A DNA stretch of 13,650 nucleotides, taken from positions 1-13,650 of the forward strand of contig JAMOOS010000114.1 in the NCBI GenBank assembly GCA_027065245.1, read 5' to 3'. The DNA comes from Desulfuromonadaceae bacterium (GTDB lineage: Bacteria; Desulfobacterota; Desulfuromonadia; Desulfuromonadales; Desulfuromonadaceae). Below the pieces are notes generated by a model, which saw only the letters and a program-made list of their open reading frames with translations, was not told the origin of the DNA and did no database searches. A program made the position numbers and the translations under genes. Below, piece by piece: positions 5,866 to 11,866 of the stretch (positions are counted from its first letter, which is position 1; each line of letters opens with the position of its first letter).

Positions 5866-5909
5866 ATGCCCGGCAGGAGCAGCTTTCATGCGGAAGCGTC
5901 GCCGGGTAT
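5866..5909 (+). other. Hairpin after the regulator gene
   Basis: ATGCCCGGC (5866-5874) pairs with GCCGGGTAT (5901-5909) with one G-T pair. The 26-nt interior contains GCTT/AAGC. No U-run follows, so it is at most a weak attenuator between the regulator and the carboxyltransferase gene. The rest of the 181-bp gap to 6028 holds no gene and no strong promoter match. Confidence 0.3.
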
Positions 5910-6028
5910 TGTTGTAACTGGGTATATAACAGGCAGATCAATGCAGTTTGTTTGTGCGGTGCGGCGGCGAGTTACTTGTGGCCGGCGTGTTGCTGTCTTA
6001 AATATAGTCTAACAAGGGGATAACTACG

Positions 6029-7753
6029 ATGTCGAAGAACGTATGCAAGCCTTCATTGACCAATCCGCTGGTGGAGAAAAAAAACGTCGAGTTCACCATT
6101 CCCGGTGAAATCGCGGGCAAGACTGGTGGCTACGAAGAGGTGATGAAGGAAGGTCTTGAGCTGATTAATCGGCCGATTAAATCGGTGCCGGTGGCGCAAA
6201 TTGAAAAACAGCACTTCAAACAGCGGATGACGGTGTGGGAGCGCATCAAGGTACTTACCCAGGAAGAGCCGAACATCCTGTTTCAAAACTGGGGTAAAAA
6301 CCTCGACGGTGCCTCGCTGGTAACCGGTATTCTCAATATCGGCGGTCGTGATGTGGCACTGTACGGTCACGATTTTACCGTGCGCGCCGGTTCCATCGAC
6401 GCCACCAACGGCAGTAAACTGGCCAAGCTGTTCACCATGGCCGGTGAAAAGGGGATTCCCGTCATTGGCATGAACGACTCTGCCGGGGCGTTTGTTCCCG
6501 CCGGTGTCGGTGGTCTGGACGGTTATGCCGAAGCATTTACCGCTTTGCGTAAAATCAGCGGCGTGGTTCCCAGCATCATGTGCATGTTCGGTTTCAATGC
6601 CGGTGGCGGCAGCTACCTGCCGCGCCAGGGTAGTTTTGTCATCCAGCCGGAAAACACCTTCTTTGGTCTCACCGGCCCCGGCGTGGTCAAGTCGGTACTG
6701 GGTGAAGATGTTACCCCCGACGACCTCGGCGGTCCCAAAGTACATGGTGCCACCGGTGTTGCCGATCTTACCGTCAGCGATGAAACCGCGGCGCTGCGTA
6801 CCGCCCTGCATCTGCTCAGTTACATTCCCGACAACAACAGTGTACTGGCACCGTACCAAAAGACCAGCGATCCCCTCGACCGCAAGACCTGGGAGATCAA
6901 TACTCTGTTGAAAAAAGCCTTCAACTCCCCCACCGGCTTCAATACTCCGGTGGATGTATCCATCATTATTCAGCAGATTTGTGACCACGGCGATTATTTT
7001 GAACTGCAACCGAAACGGGCGCGTGAGGTGGTTACCGCCTTTGGCCGTCTCGACGGCAATGTGGTCGGCTTCTGCGCCAACAACAGCGCCGTGGCTTCCG
7101 GCCAGATCGACTGCGACTCGGCGCTGAAGATAGCCCGCTTCGTCCGTTTCTGCAATATCTACAACATCCCCATTATCTTTATCGAGGATACCACCGGTTT
7201 CCTCCCCGGGCGCGAGCAGGAATCGCGCGGTATCGTTCAGGCGGGCCGTTCCATGCTCGACTCCATCGTCGATGTGCGTACCCCGCGCATTCTGCTGATT
7301 CTGCGTAACGCCTACGGCGGTGCCTATGCCTCCTACAACAACTATCCCACCGGTGCCGACCTGGTACTGGCGCTGCCCACTACCCGCCTGGCGGTTATGG
7401 GGCCGGCCGGCAAGGAGTTTGTCTATAAAAAGGAGCTGCGTGAACTGCGTGGCGCGGTGAAAGGGATGATTAAAAAAGGTACCGAGGAGCGGGTAGCCGC
7501 CGGTGCTGATTTTGATGAAGCTAAAAAAGAGGCGGAAAAAGAGGTTACCGCCTGGCTGATGGCCAAGGAAGCGGAATTGAACACCCGTTACGAAAAAGAG
7601 CTGATGAATCCGAAAGAGGGTTTGTCGCTCGGGTCTATCTCGTCGATTGTAATGCCGACGGATCTGCGCAAGGTACTGGGAGAGAACATGAACTTCCTGT
7701 TGCGCCACTACACCCCCGGCCCCATGCAGGCGGTTCAGCGCGAATTCCATTAA
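6029..7753 (+). CDS. Acyl-CoA carboxylase carboxyltransferase subunit (probable propionyl-CoA carboxylase beta)
   Basis: A 574-residue carboxyltransferase (PF01039 type) that moves CO2 from carboxybiotin to an acyl-CoA; propionyl-CoA is the likely substrate given its neighbours. Both crotonase-like halves are in one chain. The N half has HDFTVRAGSIDATNGSKL (114-131), the oxyanion loop FNAGGGSYLP (189-198) and GLTGPGVVKSVLGEDVTPDD (213-232). The C half has DTTGFLPG (387-394) and the second oxyanion loop RNAYGGAYAS (426-435). It is about 60 residues longer than PccB/DtsR proteins, with a charged helical insert near 480-525. The start at 6029 is preceded by AAGGGGA. It is followed 75 bp later by the biotin carboxylase/carrier gene. 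Glutaconyl-CoA decarboxylase alpha-type enzymes share this fold, but an ATP-dependent biotin carboxylase next door argues for a carboxylase. Confidence 0.88.
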   Translation: MSKNVCKPSLTNPLVEKKNVEFTIPGEIAGKTGGYEEVMKEGLELINRPIKSVPVAQIEKQHFKQRMTVWERIKVLTQEEPNILFQNWGKNLDGASLVTGILNIGGRDVALYGHDFTVRAGSIDATNGSKLAKLFTMAGEKGIPVIGMNDSAGAFVPAGVGGLDGYAEAFTALRKISGVVPSIMCMFGFNAGGGSYLPRQGSFVIQPENTFFGLTGPGVVKSVLGEDVTPDDLGGPKVHGATGVADLTVSDETAALRTALHLLSYIPDNNSVLAPYQKTSDPLDRKTWEINTLLKKAFNSPTGFNTPVDVSIIIQQICDHGDYFELQPKRAREVVTAFGRLDGNVVGFCANNSAVASGQIDCDSALKIARFVRFCNIYNIPIIFIEDTTGFLPGREQESRGIVQAGRSMLDSIVDVRTPRILLILRNAYGGAYASYNNYPTGADLVLALPTTRLAVMGPAGKEFVYKKELRELRGAVKGMIKKGTEERVAAGADFDEAKKEAEKEVTAWLMAKEAELNTRYEKELMNPKEGLSLGSISSIVMPTDLRKVLGENMNFLLRHYTPGPMQAVQREFH

Positions 7754-7828
7754 TGTCAGGTATGGTTTGGTAAATTAAGGCAATTACCGACGAGATATAT
7801 AACCCCCATGGAAGTGGAGATAAAGCCC

Positions 7829-10693
7829 ATGGCACAGAAAAATGATTTGTACAGCAACAATCCGTTAATTCACCGCGACCGCCGCCTGAGCCAGTCCGAT
7901 TCGGCGTGGGTGCGTTCGTTTTCCTGCGAAAACCTCAAACCCCTCATCGTCTGCCGCGGCCCGATCCGCAAAGAGGCGATGGACGTATACGACGAGATGG
8001 GGATTACCCATTACGGCATTCTGCTGTCGGAAAAAGATTCCATCGTCTATCCCAATGCCCTGTCGCCGGAGCTGCGCAAGCTTACCGACAACAGCCGCGT
8101 TCACCGGGTGCCCGATTACACCGGCGCCAGCAAAGAGGAGCGGGTTGAGCGCATTGGCCAGATTATCAACATCGCCAAGGATAACGGCTACGATTCCATC
8201 TTTGCCGGCTACGGTTTTATGGCCGAAGATGATGAGTTTGTCGCCGCCATTGAGGACGCCGGGCTGAAATTTATTGGTCCCTGCGCCGCTACTCAGCGCG
8301 CCGCCGGTAAAAAGGACGAGGCCAAACGCACCGCCTTGCAGGTGGATGTTTCGGTGACGCCAGGTATCGACAACGTAACTGCCCGCACCCTGGTAAAAAA
8401 ATATCCCAGCCGCGATGCCCTGCTCAATCTGGCCAAGGCTGAAGGGCTGGAGTGCAGCGCCAGTGACGACGCGACCCTGGAAGAACTGGCCGACGAGATC
8501 CTCATGGCCGCCTACGCCAAAGGGATGGATCTGTTCTCGGTTGAGGAACTGTGCGCCCAGGTGGAGCAGGAATGCGTCGATATGTTCAGCAACTATCCCG
8601 GCGCCCGTATCCGCCTCAAAGCCATCGGTGGTGGCGGCGGCAAGGGGCAGCGGATCCTCGGCGCCTCGCTGCTGGGGATCAAGCAGCCTACCCCTGAGCA
8701 GATAAAGGAGGCGGCGGCTGAAGCACCGGCGCTGGTGCGCGAAATTCTCAACGAGGTTAAAACCACCGGCGTTGGCGACAACAAGAATATCCTCATCGAG
8801 CTCAACATTGAGCAGACCCGTCATAACGAGATTCAGTTGCTCGGCAACGGCGAGTGGGCTATTGCCCTGGGTGGTCGCGACTGCTCGTTGCAAATGCACG
8901 AACAGAAGTTGCTGGAAGTTTCCGTAACCCAGGAAGGGTTGCAACTGGAGATCGAAAAAGCCAAAGCTGCCGGCAACACTGTACAGGCAGCAGCGCTGGA
9001 GAGCGACCTGAAGGTACTCAAGCGGATGGAAGAGGAATCGGAGCGCTTTGGTAAAGCTGTTGGTCTCGATTCTGCTTCAACCTTTGAGTGCATCGTCGAT
9101 GGCGATCGTCATTATTTCATGGAGGTGAACACCCGTATCCAGGTGGAACACCGGGTAACCGAGCTGGTTTACAGCCTCAAGTTTACCAATCCCGACGATG
9201 AAAACGATTTCTTCATCGTCGAATCGCTGGTGGAGGCCATGGCGTTGCTGGCCGAGCATAAAGAACGCCTGCCACGTCCGACCCGTGTCCCCCGCTTTAA
9301 TGCTGCGGTGGAAGCGCGCCTCAATGCCACCGACGATTCCCTTTCGCCATCTGCCGGTGGTGTTATCCATAGCTGGAGTGATCCCATCGAAGGGGAGATT
9401 CGTGACGATCAGGGGATCTGCATCCGCAATCCCGATACCGGCCTGTTCATGCGCTACAATGTCTCCGGTGCCTACGATTCCAACATTGCCCTGTTGCTCA
9501 CCAAGGGTGAAGATAGAGAAGACAGCTACAAGCAACTGGCGCGAGTGCTGCGCAGCACTGTGTTACGCGGTACTGATCTGGCCACCAACCTCAGCTTCCA
9601 CTACGGACTGGTCAATTGGTTCAAAGCCAACAATGTAATGGCCAAGCCCACCACCCGCTTCGTGGTTCCCTACCTTACCATGGTGGGCAAACTCAAAGAG
9701 GAAGCTAATAATATTGATGTGGTGTTCGCCTTTTTGCAGATGAAGAAACACTACAAACAGCAGTACAAAGATGAGCCGGAAGTGGCGCGCGCGGTATCGG
9801 AGGTACTTGACCGTAAAGGCACCCTGCTCACCCGTCCCATGCAGCGGTTGCTTGACGACCCCCATTTGCTCTCCGGTTGGTTGAGCTGGAACAAAAAGAA
9901 CTTCCGTATCGAAAATGGCAAAGTGGTGTGGCTGCGCAACCCGCTGGGCGTGTTGTACGAGACCTACATCTTCCTGCACATGGAATGGAATCCCAAGGCG
10001 CCGGCGGCAGAGGTTATCTGGTCGCACGATAACGAGCTGCTGCAGAACGCATTATCGTTCTACAAGGAGCTGCGCACCAAGCTGGGGCTGAAAAAGGAGC
10101 AGTTTGTCGAGCTTAACCGCATTCTCAGTTCCGACGAGCCGCAATTGGGTTACAGTGCCGAGAAATGGGCCGAAATTCAGTCGGCACACTTCGGCTTTGA
10201 AGTAGGCAACGAGCTGATGGGCTTACTGTTCATGATTGCAGAAAAGACCGGCTTCTACGAGTTGAAAGTGGAAGAGGATCTGGAGGTTACCATCCCCGAT
10301 TACCTGCACGATACCGAATTGCAGGAGGCAATGAAAAAGGTGCTGGTACCGCCCCCGGCTACCAAGGCGGACGAGATTGTTACTCCCGGCGGCGGGATGT
10401 ACTACGCTCAGGAGGCTCCCGGCATGCCCCCGTTTGTCACCAAGGGGATGCACTTCGAAAAGGGGCAGCCGCTGTTCATCCTGGAAGTAATGAAGATGTT
10501 CAACAAAGTGCCGGCACCGTTCTCCGGTACCATCGACGAAATTCTCATCGAAGGTGGCGACGGTACCATCGTTTCCAAGGGCCAGCCGCTGTTCAAGGTT
10601 ACTCCGGACGAGAAGTTTGTCGAAGTCGACCCGGCCGAAGTGGAAAAACGCCGCCAGCAGACCACGGCGGAATGTCTGGCCGCAGTGCTGTAG
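7829..10693 (+). CDS. Biotin carboxylase / biotin carboxyl carrier fusion, unusually large
   Basis: A 954-residue protein that should use ATP and bicarbonate to carboxylate its own biotin for the preceding carboxyltransferase. Order: biotin carboxylase N-domain (about 37-160); ATP-grasp with GGGGGKG (267-273), MHEQKLLEV (356-364) and MEVNTRIQVEH (431-441); ARLNATD (496-502) of the C-domain; an unassigned region of about 260 residues (590-850); and a biotinyl domain (about 853-925) with EVMKM, biotin on K889. About 60 extra residues separate GKKDEAK (161-167) from the glycine loop, and a charged helical insert of about 23 residues precedes MEVNTR, compared with AccC. I prefer ATG 7829, which has GTGGAG nine bases upstream; the in-frame ATG at 7808 has no ribosome site. 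It shares an operon with the carboxyltransferase, ending at the terminator at 10713. Probable propionyl-CoA carboxylase alpha; substrate is inferred from context. Confidence 0.88.
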   Translation: MAQKNDLYSNNPLIHRDRRLSQSDSAWVRSFSCENLKPLIVCRGPIRKEAMDVYDEMGITHYGILLSEKDSIVYPNALSPELRKLTDNSRVHRVPDYTGASKEERVERIGQIINIAKDNGYDSIFAGYGFMAEDDEFVAAIEDAGLKFIGPCAATQRAAGKKDEAKRTALQVDVSVTPGIDNVTARTLVKKYPSRDALLNLAKAEGLECSASDDATLEELADEILMAAYAKGMDLFSVEELCAQVEQECVDMFSNYPGARIRLKAIGGGGGKGQRILGASLLGIKQPTPEQIKEAAAEAPALVREILNEVKTTGVGDNKNILIELNIEQTRHNEIQLLGNGEWAIALGGRDCSLQMHEQKLLEVSVTQEGLQLEIEKAKAAGNTVQAAALESDLKVLKRMEEESERFGKAVGLDSASTFECIVDGDRHYFMEVNTRIQVEHRVTELVYSLKFTNPDDENDFFIVESLVEAMALLAEHKERLPRPTRVPRFNAAVEARLNATDDSLSPSAGGVIHSWSDPIEGEIRDDQGICIRNPDTGLFMRYNVSGAYDSNIALLLTKGEDREDSYKQLARVLRSTVLRGTDLATNLSFHYGLVNWFKANNVMAKPTTRFVVPYLTMVGKLKEEANNIDVVFAFLQMKKHYKQQYKDEPEVARAVSEVLDRKGTLLTRPMQRLLDDPHLLSGWLSWNKKNFRIENGKVVWLRNPLGVLYETYIFLHMEWNPKAPAAEVIWSHDNELLQNALSFYKELRTKLGLKKEQFVELNRILSSDEPQLGYSAEKWAEIQSAHFGFEVGNELMGLLFMIAEKTGFYELKVEEDLEVTIPDYLHDTELQEAMKKVLVPPPATKADEIVTPGGGMYYAQEAPGMPPFVTKGMHFEKGQPLFILEVMKMFNKVPAPFSGTIDEILIEGGDGTIVSKGQPLFKVTPDEKFVEVDPAEVEKRRQQTTAECLAAVL

Positions 10694-10712
10694 TTAGCAG
10701 TAGTTGCAGACA

Positions 10713-10751
10713 AAAACAGGCAGGCTCCGCGTTGCGGGGCCTGCCTGTTTT
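10713..10751. terminator. Strong bidirectional intrinsic terminator
   Basis: AAAACAGGCAGGC (10713-10725) pairs with GCCTGCCTGTTTT (10739-10751). The stem continues inward through TCCGC/GCGGG around a GTT loop, giving 18 pairs. A-rich and T-rich flanks make it work on both strands. It ends the carboxylase operon (stop 10693) and the convergent zinc-ribbon gene (stop 10787). Confidence 0.95.
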
Positions 10752-10786
10752 GTAGTTGCGTATGCAGAAAAAACTACAGCGCTGGG

Positions 10787-11005
10787 CTACACGCCGGCGT
10801 AGTTGTAGTCATCCGCCTCCACCATCTCGGTGCTGGCTTGCATAAACGAGCAGTCCAGCGGCTCGGCCACAACTTCGGCAACACCGTGGTTTACCGACCA
10901 GGTGGTACCGCACACATCACACTCGATAATGTTTTCGCAGAATCCTTCGCCGCGCATGAACTGGTCAATGTTTTTGTTGCGTTGTTTGCAGACTGGGCAT
11001 CTCAT
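10787..11005 (-). CDS. Small zinc-ribbon protein of unknown function
   Basis: A 72-residue protein with two knuckles, CPVC (3-6) and ECDVCGTTWSV (CxxC at 29-32), which together make a four-cysteine zinc ribbon. C23 and H40 are extra potential ligands. The C-terminal 25 residues are acidic (EMVEADDYNYAGV). No membrane segment or signal peptide. The start at 11005 has AAGGAG seven bases upstream, an excellent ribosome site, and a TATAAT box lies about 40 bp upstream, so it looks like a real, independently transcribed gene. It converges on the carboxylase operon and shares its terminator. Zinc ribbons of this size bind nucleic acid or act as protein-protein adaptors; I do not recognise a named family, and a link with propionate metabolism rests only on position. 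Confidence 0.82.
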   Translation of the reverse strand: MRCPVCKQRNKNIDQFMRGEGFCENIIECDVCGTTWSVNHGVAEVVAEPLDCSFMQASTEMVEADDYNYAGV

Positions 11006-11416
11006 GGTTGTTCTCCTTTGCAGTTAACGCCCACACGGGGCAGAAATTATAGTTGGATGTCGCTGTGCGACGTGATGAAATGTATAGAACCACAGGATAA
11101 AAAGCAAGGGGTAAAAACGAAAAAACCTTTTTAAAACAATATGTTATGCCGCTTTGTTGTTTTGCGCACCATACCATGAGTTTGAAGTGAGACCACAGGT
11201 AAATTGCCACGCCGGTGGCGGTAGGGGATGGCTGCGTACAAGTATTTGAAATGACAGGAAAGTTTAAAAATAAACTATCTTTTTATAGTGGCAGTCAAAA
11301 TCTGACATAGTTTGGCTAAAATTTTTTTTGCTGGCGGTCATTTTTTTTTGCAGCGCAGTTTTTTAAACCAATTTTTGGGCGGTCAGGGCGATGAATCTGC
11401 CGCCAGGGAGGATGTA
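11006..11416. other. Intergenic region between zinc-ribbon gene and epimerase
   Basis: This 411-bp divergent gap contains no convincing gene. It holds the zinc-ribbon promoter, a small hairpin GCCAC-GCCG-GTGGC (11206-11219), a perfect inverted repeat AGTTTA-AAAA-TAAACT (11261-11276) and a GCTAAAA heptamer (11315-11321). T-runs follow at 11322-11329 and 11341-11349. An epimerase promoter must lie here, since a terminator separates this gene from the carboxylase operon, but I cannot choose one -10/-35 pair. Confidence 0.6.
11046..11071 (-). promoter_or_regulatory. Promoter region of the zinc-ribbon gene with overlapping palindrome
   Basis: The minus strand reads TATAAT at 11046-11051, about 40 bp before the start codon. 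Eight bases further upstream, GTCGC-TGT-GCGAC (11059-11071) is a perfect 5-bp inverted repeat that would sit between -10 and -35, a typical repressor position. The -35 hexamer is poor. Confidence 0.45.
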
Positions 11417-11821
11417 ATGGTAACAAAAATCAATCATATCGGGATTGCTGTCTCCAGTATTGCAGAAGCGGCACCGCTGTACGCTGCCACCTTTGCCATG
11501 CAGGATGACGGCGTGGAAGTGGTGGAAGAACAACAGGTGAAAGTTGCTTTTTTCGGTGTGGGTGAAAGCCGCATCGAGTTGCTGGAGCCTACCAGCGATC
11601 AATCACCGGTAGCTAAATTTCTGGAAAAAAACGGCCCGGGCGTGCATCATATAGCCTACGAGGTGGATGATCTGGAGCAACAATTGCTACAATTGCAGCA
11701 ACAAGGAGTGCGCCTGATAGATAAAACACCCCGGCGCGGCGCTCATAATATGCTTATCGCCTTTCTGCATCCCAAGAGCAGCGGTGGTGTGTTGACGGAG
11801 TTGTGCCAAAAACCGAAGTAG
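11417..11821 (+). CDS. mce: Methylmalonyl-CoA epimerase
   Basis: A 134-residue VOC-superfamily enzyme that interconverts (S)- and (R)-methylmalonyl-CoA, linking the carboxylase to the mutase. It has two beta-alpha-beta-beta-beta repeats. Predicted divalent-metal ligands are H7 (INHIGIAV), Q40 (EEQQVKVAFF), one of H77/H78 (GPGVHHIAYEV) and E128 (GGVLTELCQ), the H-Q-H-E set of the Propionibacterium enzyme. RIELLEP (52-58) is also typical. The start at 11417 is chosen because GGGAGG lies five bases upstream and the family begins MxxxxHIGIAV here; the frame runs further upstream to 11312 but that part is T-rich noncoding DNA. Length is normal. It is on the same strand as the carboxylase genes but beyond the terminator and zinc-ribbon gene, so it has its own promoter. 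The U32 gene follows after 45 bp. Confidence 0.95.
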   Translation: MVTKINHIGIAVSSIAEAAPLYAATFAMQDDGVEVVEEQQVKVAFFGVGESRIELLEPTSDQSPVAKFLEKNGPGVHHIAYEVDDLEQQLLQLQQQGVRLIDKTPRRGAHNMLIAFLHPKSSGGVLTELCQKPK

Positions 11822-11866
11822 GCAGTGGCGACAAACGCCGCTGGTAGCAGATAATGGAGGAATTTG

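Noticed and set aside
6053..7750. 565-codon minus-strand open frame opposite the carboxyltransferase
   Set aside because: Mirror frame produced by codon bias of the real gene; histidine- and glycine-rich low-meaning sequence.
7796..7810. ATATATAACCCCCATG resembles ATATATAACGCCCATG at the left RAYT repeat (941-956)
   Set aside because: Similarity ends abruptly after the ATG and no inverted repeat partner is present; AT-rich plus C-run coincidence is enough.
6029..10693. Sodium-pumping methylmalonyl-CoA decarboxylase or transcarboxylase
   Set aside because: No membrane beta subunit or 5S transcarboxylase domain is present, and an ATP-grasp biotin carboxylase is; an ATP-dependent carboxylase fits better.
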